From Polaromonas sp. 39-63-25 (GTDB lineage: Bacteria > Pseudomonadota > Gammaproteobacteria > Burkholderiales > Burkholderiaceae_C), in NCBI RefSeq assembly GCF_002278925.1, contig NZ_NCJH01000015.1:95452-159451 (forward strand): DNA of 64,000 nt, given 5' to 3'. The notes under the pieces were generated by a model that was not told where the DNA came from, ran no database searches, and saw only the letters and a program-made list of their open reading frames with translations. The translations under genes were made by a program, and so were the position numbers. Of this stretch, positions 38,417 through 47,272 are shown in pieces. Position 1 is the stretch's first letter; each line of letters begins with the position of its first letter.

Positions 38417-39571
38417 TCAGGCCGGCGCGGTGTACCGGGCCACAAAGCCGCGGTCGATGCGGTCTTTCAGGTGCCACACCCAGCGCCCTTCCACGTGCAA
38501 CTGGCCCCAGGCGGCTATCGCGTAACGCCCGCCACAGGAAATCAGGTTCAGCGTGCGCCCGGGTGGCGCGTAAGGCAGCAGCGGCTGGCCCTGCCATGCA
38601 GCGCGCAGGTTGGCCAGCAGGGGCGGCCCGGCACGTACCGCATAAACACCGCTGCGCGGATGCGGCGCATCGATGCGGCTGGCCACATCGCCGGCCGCAA
38701 ACACATGGGCATGGCTGGTGCTTTGCTGAAAGCGGTTGACGGCCACGAACCCGGCGTCGTCCAGTGCCAGCCCGCTGCCGGCCAGCCAGCCCGGCGCCTG
38801 GGCGCCGACGGCCAGCAAGGGGGCGTCGCAGGCCAGGCGCGCGCCGCCGGCCAGTTGGACTTCCCCGGCCGACATGCCCACACAGGCATCAGGCAGCACC
38901 GTGATCTGCAGGCGCCGCAGGGCCTGCACCACCCGGCGCTGCACACCGGCCGGGTAGTTCCAGGCCGGCGGCGGGCCGCCGGTCACCAGGCTCACGTGGC
39001 CACCGGGCGGGTAGTCGGCACTCCGAAGCGTATGGGCTGCGGCCATGGCCAGTTCCAGCCCCGCCGCGCCCGCCCCCACCACCACCAGATGAATCGGCCG
39101 GCTGCGACCCAGCGCCGCCACCTGGGGCCACAACTGGCCGAAGGCTTCGATGGGCCGCACAAACAGCGCGTGTTCGCGCGCGCCGGGCATCTGCGCCTCG
39201 ATGCTTTCGCGGTCCATCACCGGCCCGGTGTTGATGCTCAGCCAGTCCCAGGCCACGGTGTCACCGCTGGCCAGCGTCACGGTTTTCGCCTCGGCATCGA
39301 GAGCCACGCCGCTGCCCTCAATGTAACGGGCACCGCAACCCGCCAGCAGGCCCGCCAGCGGAATGACACATTGGTCCAGGCTGTAATGCCCGGCCACAAA
39401 ACCCGGCACCATGCCGGAATACAGCTGGCGCGGGTACGGGGCAATCACGGTGATGTTCAGATCGGCCGGCCGGTTTTGCGCCAGGCTGTGCAGCACATGC
39501 ACATGGGCATGGCCGGCGCCCAGCAGCACCAGGTGTTTCAGGCCCGGTCGTGTATTCGAAGGGAAAGTCAT
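38417..39571 (-). CDS. FAD-dependent pyridine nucleotide-disulfide oxidoreductase (NDH-2 / SelD-domain type)
   Basis: A 384-residue flavoprotein with an N-terminal FAD motif VLLGAGHAHVHVL at 15-27, a second NAD(P) motif VVVGAGAAGLELAMAA, and a third FAD site VFAAGDVAS. There is no CxxxxC redox pair, so it is not a disulfide reductase; it resembles type II NADH dehydrogenases and the oxidoreductase domain fused to some SelD proteins. Start overlaps the DUF3047 gene by four bases (ATGA), so the three minus-strand genes to 42472 form one operon. Confidence 0.83.
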   Translation of the reverse strand: MTFPSNTRPGLKHLVLLGAGHAHVHVLHSLAQNRPADLNITVIAPYPRQLYSGMVPGFVAGHYSLDQCVIPLAGLLAGCGARYIEGSGVALDAEAKTVTLASGDTVAWDWLSINTGPVMDRESIEAQMPGAREHALFVRPIEAFGQLWPQVAALGRSRPIHLVVVGAGAAGLELAMAAAHTLRSADYPPGGHVSLVTGGPPPAWNYPAGVQRRVVQALRRLQITVLPDACVGMSAGEVQLAGGARLACDAPLLAVGAQAPGWLAGSGLALDDAGFVAVNRFQQSTSHAHVFAAGDVASRIDAPHPRSGVYAVRAGPPLLANLRAAWQGQPLLPYAPPGRTLNLISCGGRYAIAAWGQLHVEGRWVWHLKDRIDRGFVARYTAPA

Positions 39572-40308
39572 GGGGACAGTGTGACATCCCCGACATGGCC
39601 CACGCTGCGACCACCGGTGTTGTCGGCATCGGCGCCCACCAGCACGGCCTGTAGTGGCGGCACCGTATCACTTTCATCGCCAAAGGCGCGGCGGAAATCA
39701 GCCGCCAGATCGCGCGAATGAGCCACCCACTGACCCAGGCGCTGCTCGCCGCTGTCCAGCACGATGAAACGCACGCGCGCGCTGTAGGCATTGGGCAGCA
39801 GGGTGCCCGGCGCCAGCGTGCCGTCCCAAACGTAACACAGGACGGCCGACGGCAGCTTCTCGCCGCTGGCCGCGCGCGCCAGGCGCAGCAGGTTGCGCTC
39901 GATCAGGCCGAGCCTGGCCAGCGGCAGGTCAAACAGCGCACACACCTTGAGCGGGCTGTCGTCGCCCTCACGGCGGCGCAGATCGCCCCCGCGCAGCGCC
40001 TCGTCCAGCCGCCAGCGCCAGCGCAGCTGCAGCCCGGCCTCGGGCACCGCCGCAGGCAGGTCATGCACCAGGTTGCCATACGATTTGTCTGCCTCGACCC
40101 GCAGCACCTTGCGCCCGTCCAGCTCGACCAGGGCATAAGTGGTCAGCGGGATCTTGCCGCCCGGCACGCCCACCACGCGCCAGGGCGCAGGTGGCAGCGC
40201 TCCAGTGGCCGATGAAAACGCGGAGAGGCCCGGTCCTGCCGCCTGCGCCTGCGCCTGGGCCAGGGGCAGCAGCAGTCCGGCGAGCCGCACCGCCAGCCAG
40301 CGCTTCAT
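39568..40308 (-). CDS. DUF3047 exported protein
   Basis: A 246-residue protein with a signal peptide to about residue 23 (AQA-AG). It then follows the DUF3047 pattern: PAPWRVVGVP, YALVELDGRKVLRVEADKSYGNLVHD, LRWRWRLDEAL, DDSPLKVCALFDL, PSAVLCYVWDG and VAHSRDLAADFRRAFGDE. Function unknown; the fold looks like a carbohydrate-binding sandwich by its beta-rich sequence, which is only an impression. It lies between two flavoproteins, the second overlapping it. Confidence 0.82.
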   Translation of the reverse strand: MKRWLAVRLAGLLLPLAQAQAQAAGPGLSAFSSATGALPPAPWRVVGVPGGKIPLTTYALVELDGRKVLRVEADKSYGNLVHDLPAAVPEAGLQLRWRWRLDEALRGGDLRRREGDDSPLKVCALFDLPLARLGLIERNLLRLARAASGEKLPSAVLCYVWDGTLAPGTLLPNAYSARVRFIVLDSGEQRLGQWVAHSRDLAADFRRAFGDESDTVPPLQAVLVGADADNTGGRSVGHVGDVTLSP

Positions 40309-40309
40309 G

Positions 40310-42472
40310 TCAACCCCGCTTCCAGTCGTGGTAGCGGCGCACCCATTCGAGCAGTCGGTGGGGCTGGTGCGCGCGTTTCCATTCGCCGGCCGCGTATTTG
40401 TTGGCCTCGGCCAGCGTCGGGTAGGTGTGGATGGTGGAGAGGATCTTGTTCAACCCCAGGCCGTGCCGCATGGCCAGCACATACTCGGCCAGCAGGTCGC
40501 CGGCATGGGTGCCGACAATGGTCACGCCCAGAATCGTGTCCTTGCCCGGCACCGTCAACACCTTGACGAAACCGCGCGCCTCGCCGTCGGCAATGGCTCG
40601 GTCCAGGTCGTCCATGCCATAACGGGTCACTTCAAAGGCGATGTTTTTCTCCCGCGCTTCCTGTTCGTTCAGGCCGACACGCGCCACCTCCGGGTCGATG
40701 AAGGTGGTCCAGGGAATGACCGAGTAATCGGCCTTGAACAGCCTGAACTCGCCAAACAGCGCGTTGACCGCGGCGTACCAGGCCTGGTGCGCCGCCACAT
40801 GGGTGAGCTGGTAGGGCCCGGCCACGTCGCCCGCCGCATAGATGTTGGGGTACATGGTCTGCAGGTAGTCGTTGGTGTCCACCGTCCGCTGCACCGGGAT
40901 GCCGAGTTCTTCCAGCCCGTAGCCCTCCAGCCGTGCGACCCGCCCGACGGCGCAGATCAGCTGGTCAAAGTCCAGCCGCTGTTCGCTGCCGCCGTGTTCG
41001 ACGACCAGGGTTTTCACGCCATTCGAGGTTTCGCAGCGCAAGGCCTTGTGGCCGGTCAGCACCGACACACCATCGGCGGCCAGCGCCTGGCGCGCCAGTT
41101 CCGACACCTCCACATCTTCACGCAACATCAGGCGCGGCGCCATCTCGACCTGCGTGACCTGCGAACCCAGCCGGGCAAAGGCCTGCGCCAGTTCACAGCC
41201 TATCGGTCCGCCGCCGAGGATCACCAGGCGCCGGGGCACTTCGTCGAGTTGCGAAAAAGCCTCCCACAGGGTGTCGCTGGTCACATAGCCAGCCTCTTCC
41301 AGCCCCGGCAAGGGCGGTACCAGAGGCCGGGCACCCGCTGCGATCACGATGCTGCGTGTTGTCAGGATCTGGGTGCCGCCGTCGTTGAGGGTGATCTCCA
41401 CCCTCCAGGGGTTGACGATGCGCGCATGGCCTTGCAGCACCTCCACACCCAGGCCGGTGTAACGCGCGACGCTGTCATGCGGTTCAATGGCGCGGATGAC
41501 CGCCTGAATCCTCTGCATCACCGCCTTGAAACTGAACACCGGCGTGCTGTTGCTCAGGCCATAACTGGCACCATGACGCATCTGCTGCGCCAGCTTGGCG
41601 CTGCGGATCAGCGCCTTGGACGGCACGCAGCCATAGTTCAGGCAGTCGCCGCCCATCTTGTGGGCTTCCACCAGCGTCACTTTGGCCTTGACCACCGCAG
41701 CGATGTAGGCCGAGACCAGACCACCGGCGCCGGCGCCGATCACGATGAGGTTGCAGTCAAAGGACGTGGGGCGCACCCTGGCCCAGCGTGCATAGACCTT
41801 GCGGCGCTTGAGAAACTGCAGCAGCTTGTTGACGACCAGTGGCAACAGACCAAGCAGCACAAAGGAGCCGATCAGCGCCGGCGAGGCAATCGACTGCAGC
41901 GAATCGATCTTCGCGATCTGCGTGCCGGCATTCACATACACCACGGCGCCGGCCAGCATGCCGAGCTGGCTGACCCAGAAATAGGTCCAGGTTCTGATGC
42001 GGGTCAGCCCCATGAGCAGGTTGAGCGCAAAAAACGGCACGACCGGGATCAGCCGCAGCGAGAACAGGTAAAACGCACCCTCTTTCTTTATGCCCTTGTT
42101 GATCTCGTCCAGCCGCTTGCCAAAACGGGCCTGGATGCTGTCCCGCAGCAGGTAACGCGCCGCCAGCATGGCCAGCGTCGCCCCCAGGGTCGAGGCGAAA
42201 GACACCACGATGGTCCCGAGCACCAGACCAAAACCGGCGCCAGCCGCCAGTGTCATGATGACGGCGCCCGGCAGCGACAAGCCGGTGACGGCAACGTAAA
42301 CCGCAAAAAACACCAGCGTCACCCACACCGGCTTCTGCTCAAAAACCGCCTGGAAAGACATCTGGCTCTGCTTGAGGAAAGCCAGGCTCAAATAACGGCC
42401 CAGATCCAGCGCAAAAAAGGCGCCTATGCCCGCCAGCAGCAGCACGGCAATGACAAGTTTGCGTGAATTCAA
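40310..42472 (-). CDS. TVP38/DedA membrane domain fused to a mercuric-reductase-like flavoprotein
   Basis: A 720-residue fusion. Residues 1 to about 225 are a TVP38/TMEM64 domain with several helices and the family motif FGKRLDEINKGIKKEGAFYLFSLRLIPVVPFF (in part). From about 235 it is a class-I pyridine nucleotide-disulfide oxidoreductase: FAD motif VIGAGAGGLVSAYIAA, redox-active GGDCLNYGCVPSK, NAD motif LGGGPIGCELAQAFARLG, FAD site YAAGDVAG, and a C-terminal IHTYPTLAEA where the active-site His-Glu pair is replaced by His with Tyr-Pro-Thr. There is no N-terminal heavy-metal domain. A membrane-bound reductase of unknown substrate. Confidence 0.87.
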   Translation of the reverse strand: MNSRKLVIAVLLLAGIGAFFALDLGRYLSLAFLKQSQMSFQAVFEQKPVWVTLVFFAVYVAVTGLSLPGAVIMTLAAGAGFGLVLGTIVVSFASTLGATLAMLAARYLLRDSIQARFGKRLDEINKGIKKEGAFYLFSLRLIPVVPFFALNLLMGLTRIRTWTYFWVSQLGMLAGAVVYVNAGTQIAKIDSLQSIASPALIGSFVLLGLLPLVVNKLLQFLKRRKVYARWARVRPTSFDCNLIVIGAGAGGLVSAYIAAVVKAKVTLVEAHKMGGDCLNYGCVPSKALIRSAKLAQQMRHGASYGLSNSTPVFSFKAVMQRIQAVIRAIEPHDSVARYTGLGVEVLQGHARIVNPWRVEITLNDGGTQILTTRSIVIAAGARPLVPPLPGLEEAGYVTSDTLWEAFSQLDEVPRRLVILGGGPIGCELAQAFARLGSQVTQVEMAPRLMLREDVEVSELARQALAADGVSVLTGHKALRCETSNGVKTLVVEHGGSEQRLDFDQLICAVGRVARLEGYGLEELGIPVQRTVDTNDYLQTMYPNIYAAGDVAGPYQLTHVAAHQAWYAAVNALFGEFRLFKADYSVIPWTTFIDPEVARVGLNEQEAREKNIAFEVTRYGMDDLDRAIADGEARGFVKVLTVPGKDTILGVTIVGTHAGDLLAEYVLAMRHGLGLNKILSTIHTYPTLAEANKYAAGEWKRAHQPHRLLEWVRRYHDWKRG

Positions 42473-42678
42473 GTCCGTCCCCGGTGTGTGTTCTGTAGAT
42501 GTTGTCGGGCGAAAACGCCGATTCTTACAAAACCAGGCGTGGGCGGTGTAAGAAATCCCGCCCGGCAGCGACCAAGCAGGAAAATGGGTTTAACGCGAGG
42601 CTAACACTGCTTCCTCAAAATCCGCTCAAAATCCCTGTCTGAGCCTGACATTCACCCATCCCCAAGGAAATCCCCCAC

Positions 42679-43557
42679 ATGACCCAGGCACTGGTAGGCA
42701 TCATCGGAGGCAGCGGCCTCTACCAGATGGACGCGTTGCAGGACGCGCAAGAGCATGTGATGGACACGCCCTTCGGCGCGCCCTCCGACGTGCTGGTCAC
42801 CGGCAGCGTCCACGGCGTTCCAGCCGTGTTCCTGGCCCGTCATGCGCGTGGCCACCGCCTGCTGCCCTTCGAAGTTCCGTACCGCGCCAACATCCACGCC
42901 ATGAAGCAGCTCGGCGTGCGTTACATCGTCTCGGTGTCGGCCGTGGGTTCGCTGCGCGAGGATTTCAAGCCGCTGGACATGGTGCTGCCCGACCAGTTCA
43001 TCGACCTGACCAAGCGCCGGGACAGCACTTTCTTCGGCCAGGGCGCGGTCGCCCATGTCTCCATGGCCCAGCCGGTCTGCCCCGCTGCCGCCGGCGTGCT
43101 GGCGCGTGCGGTGCGCAGCGTGCTGGCTGCCGATGCCTCCGGCCACGGCGTCACCCTGCACGAAGGCGGCACCTATGTGTGTATCGAGGGGCCGCAGTTT
43201 TCCAGCCTGGCCGAATCCCATTGGTACCGCAGCATGGGCGCGGGCGTGATCGGCATGACCAATATGCCCGAGGCCAAACTCGCCCGCGAGGCACAGATCG
43301 CCTACACCACACTGGCCATGGTCACCGATTTCGATTGCTGGCACCCGCGCGAGGCGCAGGTGAACGCCAACATGGCGCTGGCCAACCTGCTGAAAAATGC
43401 GGGCCGCGCCCAGCAGGTGGTGGCCGAGGCGATACGCCTGCTGGGAGCCGAGCAACCGGCCAGCGAGGCCCACACCGCCTTGCACAACGCGCTGGTCACC
43501 CAGCCCGACGCCATGGCCCCCGAGGTGCGCGCACGCCTGGCCGCGTTGCTGCCCTGA
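42679..43557 (+). CDS. S-methyl-5'-thioadenosine phosphorylase-type nucleoside phosphorylase
   Basis: A 292-residue PNP/UDP-family enzyme of the MTAP/MTIP branch. Phosphate-binding GGSGLYQM at the N-terminus and RHARGHRLLPFEVPYRANIHAM, the SVSAVGSLRED strand, HEGGTYVCIEGPQFSSLAES, and GMTNMPEAKLAREA. It cleaves a 5'-modified adenosine (or inosine) to a base and sugar-1-phosphate. It is 20 bases upstream of arsS, so besides MTA salvage it may remove adenine from the arsenical nucleoside ArsS makes. That is an inference from position. Confidence 0.9.
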   Translation: MTQALVGIIGGSGLYQMDALQDAQEHVMDTPFGAPSDVLVTGSVHGVPAVFLARHARGHRLLPFEVPYRANIHAMKQLGVRYIVSVSAVGSLREDFKPLDMVLPDQFIDLTKRRDSTFFGQGAVAHVSMAQPVCPAAAGVLARAVRSVLAADASGHGVTLHEGGTYVCIEGPQFSSLAESHWYRSMGAGVIGMTNMPEAKLAREAQIAYTTLAMVTDFDCWHPREAQVNANMALANLLKNAGRAQQVVAEAIRLLGAEQPASEAHTALHNALVTQPDAMAPEVRARLAALLP

Positions 43558-43577
43558 CTTTTGATGGACATCCGCTT

Positions 43578-44540
43578 ATGCACGACACCCTCCCCTTGTT
43601 GAAAAAAACGCCCTTCCCGGCCATCCGCCGCGGCAAGCTCGACACCTTGCAGGTCAACCTCGGCTACCAATGCAACCAGAGCTGCCTGCATTGCCATGTC
43701 AACGCCGGTCCGAACCGCACCGAAATGATGGATGCGGACACCCTGGCACTGATCCCGCAGGTGCTGGTCGCGCGCGGCCTGGGCACGCTGGACCTGACCG
43801 GCGGCGCGCCCGAACTGCATGAGGGCTTTCGCGAGCTGGTGCGCACTGCGCGCGCGCAGGGTGTGCGTGTGATCGACCGCTGCAACCTGACCATCCTGCT
43901 CGAGCCCGGGCAGGAAGGGCTGGCCGAATTCCTGGCAGAGCAAGGCGTGGACATCGTGGCCTCCATGCCCTGCTACTCGGCCGCCAATGTCGACAAGCAG
44001 CGCGGTGAAGGTGTGTTCGACCTCAGCATCGCGGCCTTGCAAAAACTCAACCGGCTCGGCTACGGCCAGGCCGGTTCCGGCCTGTCGCTGAACCTGGTCT
44101 ACAACCCACAGGGCCCGTCGCTGCCGCCCGACCAGCAGGCGCTGCAGGCCGACTACAAGCGCGAGTTGCTGGCGCATTTCGGCATTGTGTTCAACGAGCT
44201 GTATGCGCTGACCAACATGCCCATCCAGCGCTTTGGCTCGACCCTGGTGTCCAAGGGCACGTTTGACAACTACATGGACCTGCTCAAGGGCAGCTTTCAG
44301 GAACAGAACCTGGCCGGCGTGATGTGCCGCAACACCGTCAGCGTGGACTGGCAGGGCTGGCTGTCGGACTGCGACTTCAACCAGCAGCTCGGCCTGCCGC
44401 TGGGCACCTCGGGCCTGCAGCGCCATCTGCGTGACCTGCTCGGCAGCGGGATCGATGAGCAGCCCATCCGTGTGGCGGGCCACTGTTATGGCTGCACCGC
44501 CGGCCAGGGCAGCAGTTGCGGCGGCGCGCTGGAGCACTGA
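43578..44540 (+). CDS. arsS: Arsenosugar radical SAM protein ArsS
   Basis: A 320-residue radical SAM enzyme. The 4Fe-4S cluster motif CNQSCLHCH gives Cys32, Cys36 and Cys39; DLTGGAPELH is the SAM-binding GGE-like loop. A C-terminal cysteine-rich end includes CDFNQQ and CYGCTAGQGSSCGG, which fits a SPASM-like auxiliary region. ArsS moves the 5'-deoxyadenosyl group of SAM to dimethylarsenite, forming the precursor of arsenosugars. Start ATG 43578; the frame is open to 43179 within the phosphorylase gene. Confidence 0.92.
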   Translation: MHDTLPLLKKTPFPAIRRGKLDTLQVNLGYQCNQSCLHCHVNAGPNRTEMMDADTLALIPQVLVARGLGTLDLTGGAPELHEGFRELVRTARAQGVRVIDRCNLTILLEPGQEGLAEFLAEQGVDIVASMPCYSAANVDKQRGEGVFDLSIAALQKLNRLGYGQAGSGLSLNLVYNPQGPSLPPDQQALQADYKRELLAHFGIVFNELYALTNMPIQRFGSTLVSKGTFDNYMDLLKGSFQEQNLAGVMCRNTVSVDWQGWLSDCDFNQQLGLPLGTSGLQRHLRDLLGSGIDEQPIRVAGHCYGCTAGQGSSCGGALEH

Positions 44541-44546
44541 GCCGCC

Positions 44547-45230
44547 ATGGCAGCGGCGCGCCTATCCGTGGTTTTGCCCGTGCTCAACGAAGCCGCGGGC
44601 CTGGGTGACGCCCTGCATGCGCTGGCACCGCTGCGGGCACGCGGCGCCGAGCTCATCGTGGCCGACGGCGGCAGTAGCGACCGCAGCGCCGCGCTGGCGA
44701 CAGCCGGCGGCGCACAGCTTGTCCACGCGCCGCGCGGCCGGGCGCTGCAGATGAACGCGGGGGCCGCGCAGGCCAGTGGCGATGTCTTGCTGTTTCTGCA
44801 CGCGGACACCGTGCTGCCCGACGGCGCCGACGCGCTGATCAGCGAAGCCCTGGCCGGCGGCTCGCGCGTCTGGGGCCGTTTTGATGTGGCCATCACCGGC
44901 CGCCCCCCCATGCTCAAACTGATCGCCGCCCTGATGAACCTGCGCTCGCGGCTGACCGGCATCGCCACCGGCGACCAGGCGATGTTCATGACGCGCGCGG
45001 CCTTCGAGGCCGTGGGCGGCTTCCCGGCCCAGCCGCTGATGGAAGACATCGAGATGTCCCGGCGCCTGCTCAAACTGTCGCGCCCGGCCTGCCTGAACGC
45101 CAAAGTGCAGACCTCGGGCCGGCGCTGGGAAAGCCGCGGCGTCTGGCGAACCGTGCTGCTGATGTGGCGCTTGCGTTTTGCCTACTGGCGCGGCGCAGCG
45201 CCCGAGCGGCTTGCGGACCTCTACCGGTGA
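44547..45230 (+). CDS. Arsenosugar-type glycosyltransferase, GT2 family
   Basis: A 227-residue GT-A glycosyltransferase. LSVVLPVLNEAAGLGDALHAL at the start (in part), VADGGSSDRS, LHADTVLPDGAD with the metal-binding DxD-like acid, GDQAMFMTR, and PLMEDIEMSRRL with the catalytic acid of the ED motif. There is a C-terminal helix but no clear transmembrane part. This is the branch of GT2 that occurs beside arsS and arsM. It starts 6 bases after the arsS stop. Confidence 0.87.
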   Translation: MAAARLSVVLPVLNEAAGLGDALHALAPLRARGAELIVADGGSSDRSAALATAGGAQLVHAPRGRALQMNAGAAQASGDVLLFLHADTVLPDGADALISEALAGGSRVWGRFDVAITGRPPMLKLIAALMNLRSRLTGIATGDQAMFMTRAAFEAVGGFPAQPLMEDIEMSRRLLKLSRPACLNAKVQTSGRRWESRGVWRTVLLMWRLRFAYWRGAAPERLADLYR

Positions 45231-45237
45231 ACGCGCC

Positions 45238-45939
45238 ATGACCCGCCTGGTGATTTTTGCCAAGGCGCCCCAGTCTGGCGCCGTCAAGACGCGGCTGATC
45301 CCGGCGCTGGGTGCGGACGGCGCAGCGGCGCTGGCGCGTGCCATGCTGGCGCACACGCTGCAGCAGGCCCTGGCGGCGGGCCTGGACGCGGTGGAGCTGT
45401 GTATGAGCCCGGCGCCCGGTGACTTGGCCTGGCAGGGCGTGGCGCTGCCTGAAGGTGTGGACTACACGGCGCAGGGCGACGGCGACCTCGGTGAACGCAT
45501 GGACCGTGCGATACAGCGCGCCCTCGCCCTGCACCCCGGCCCGGTGCTGCTGATCGGCACCGACTGTCCGGCACTTGGCAGCGCGCACCTGCGCGAGGCG
45601 GCCCGGCAACTGGCGCAACACGACGCGGTGCTGCTGCCGGTGGCCGACGGCGGTTATGTGCTGATCGGCCTGCGAGCGCCCTGCCCCGCCATCTTCAGGC
45701 AGATGGCGTGGAGCACATCCACCGTCGCTGCCGAAACACTGCAGCGCCTGAGCGCGCTGGGCCTGCGCGTCTGGCAGGGGCCGGTGCTGCACGACATCGA
45801 CGAAGCGGCGGACCTGGCCCACCTGCCGGTCGGCTTCGTGGTCCAAAACATCAAACCAAATCGGCCTCCAGCCCAATCAGTACAAGCGCCACCAGCTCCT
45901 GATTTCATAGCAAATTCATTTCCGGAAGAACGCCCATGA
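45238..45939 (+). CDS. Arsenosugar-type glycosyltransferase, second (DUF2064-like) family
   Basis: A 233-residue nucleotidyl/glycosyltransferase-fold protein: LVIFAKAPQSGAVKTRLIPALG at the N-terminus (in part), LIGTDCPALGSAHL, LLPVADGGYVLIGL and VWQGPVLHDIDEAADL, all family hallmarks. The family often accompanies arsS/arsM. From about residue 203 the sequence NIKPNRPPAQSVQAPPAPDF has no family resemblance and is encoded by an inserted dispersed repeat, so the true domain probably ended near 202. Its stop overlaps arsM (ATGA). Confidence 0.85.
   Translation: MTRLVIFAKAPQSGAVKTRLIPALGADGAAALARAMLAHTLQQALAAGLDAVELCMSPAPGDLAWQGVALPEGVDYTAQGDGDLGERMDRAIQRALALHPGPVLLIGTDCPALGSAHLREAARQLAQHDAVLLPVADGGYVLIGLRAPCPAIFRQMAWSTSTVAAETLQRLSALGLRVWQGPVLHDIDEAADLAHLPVGFVVQNIKPNRPPAQSVQAPPAPDFIANSFPEERP
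45858..45915 (-). repeat. Dispersed ~55-nt repeat, copy D, within the 3' end of the second glycosyltransferase
   Basis: Minus strand: TTTGCTATGAAATCAGGAGC, GGCGCTTGTACTGATTGGGC and TGGAGGCCGATTTG, in the order seen in the other copies. It supplies most of the odd proline-rich tail of the glycosyltransferase and ends about 20 bases before arsM starts. Confidence 0.65.
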
Positions 45940-47012
45940 GCAACGACAACAACAGCAACACCTACGACATCGTCACCGACTACTACGGCCGCCAGCTGCA
46001 GGGCACGGCAGACCTCAAGACCAGCGCCTGCTGCGACGTCAGCAGCATGCCCGAGTGGCTCAAGCCGCTGCTGGCGCGCATCCATCCCGAGGTGCTGTCG
46101 CGTTATTACGGCTGCGGCCTGGTCTGCCCGCCGCTGCTGGAGGGCTGCCGCGTGCTCGACCTCGGCTGCGGCTCCGGCCGCGACGTGTATGCGCTGGCAC
46201 AACTGGTCGGGCCCACCGGCTCGGTGGTCGGCGTGGACATGACCGATGAACAACTGGCCGTGGCGCGCACGCACCAGGCCCACCATGCGGCGCTGTTCGG
46301 CTACGACAATGTCGCGTTTCTGCACGGCTACATCGAACGGCTGGACGAACTCGGCCTGGCGCCCGGCAGCTTCGACGTGATCGTCTCCAACTGCGTGGTC
46401 AACCTCTCACCCGACAAGGACGCGGTGCTCGCCGGCGTGCAGCGCCTGCTCAAGCCCGGGGGCGAGTTCTACTTTTCCGATGTGTATGCCGATCGCCGCG
46501 TGCCGGCCGCGGTCAAAAACGACCCGGTGCTGTATGGCGAATGCCTGGGCGGCGCACTGTACTGGAAAGACTTCGAACGCCTGGCGCAAGGCCACGGCTT
46601 TGCCGACCCGCGCCTGGTGGAAGACCGGCCGCTGGACATCACCGACCCGCAACTTGCGGCGCGCACCGGCAACTTGCGCTTTTATTCGGCCACCTGGCGG
46701 CTGTTCAAGCTGGCCGCGCTGGAGACCGCTTGTGAAGACTATGGCCAGGCGGTGATTTACCAGGGAAGCATCCCCGGCCAGACGGGCCGCTTTGTGCTCG
46801 ACAAACACCACGACATCCAGACCGGCAAGGTGTTCCCGGTCTGCGGCAACACCTGGCACATGCTGCAGGGCACGCGCCTGGCGCCGCACTTCAGCTTCAT
46901 CGGCAACTTCGACACGCACTATGGCATTTTCGAAGGCTGCGGCACCAGCCTGCCGTTTGACGGCGCGCCGGGCAGCATCGCCAGCGTTTGCGGGCCGGCT
47001 GGCTGCTGCTGA
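45936..47012 (+). CDS. arsM: Arsenite methyltransferase, arsenosugar type
   Basis: A 358-residue SAM-dependent methyltransferase. Motif I VLDLGCGSGRD is at 73-83, post-I VGVDMTDEQ at 98-106. Arsenic-binding cysteines typical of ArsM are present: Cys32-Cys33, Cys60/Cys64, Cys153 in SNCVVNLS and Cys203 in YGECLGG. The long C-terminal part (about 235-358) with CGNTWHMLQGTR and CGPAGCC is characteristic of ArsM linked to arsS. It methylates As(III) to the dimethyl form used by ArsS. Confidence 0.93.
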   Translation: MSNDNNSNTYDIVTDYYGRQLQGTADLKTSACCDVSSMPEWLKPLLARIHPEVLSRYYGCGLVCPPLLEGCRVLDLGCGSGRDVYALAQLVGPTGSVVGVDMTDEQLAVARTHQAHHAALFGYDNVAFLHGYIERLDELGLAPGSFDVIVSNCVVNLSPDKDAVLAGVQRLLKPGGEFYFSDVYADRRVPAAVKNDPVLYGECLGGALYWKDFERLAQGHGFADPRLVEDRPLDITDPQLAARTGNLRFYSATWRLFKLAALETACEDYGQAVIYQGSIPGQTGRFVLDKHHDIQTGKVFPVCGNTWHMLQGTRLAPHFSFIGNFDTHYGIFEGCGTSLPFDGAPGSIASVCGPAGCC

Positions 47013-47272
47013 TTTGCGTCAAACCACGGGGTAGCTACCGATCGCCGTCGCCCTGTTTCTGACCTCGACAACAATCGTCCTGCAGTCTGCCTGCCCCGAG
47101 GTGTTTGACCCCAGGCCGGGGAGTACCCCGGCGGTCGCACCGGGCCTGCGCAACAAGCCATTCCTGATGAAAAGCAGCCCCGTCGCGTCAGCCCATGCGC
47201 GATATTCAGCTATTATTTATTTAGCATTTGGTGACGCAAGGCGCCACCCACCTCCACCACCGAAGGACTCCA

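Noticed and set aside
40139-42466. 775-residue open frame on the plus strand
   Set aside because: Antisense shadow of the TVP38-flavoprotein fusion, very rich in Gln, His and Arg without domains.
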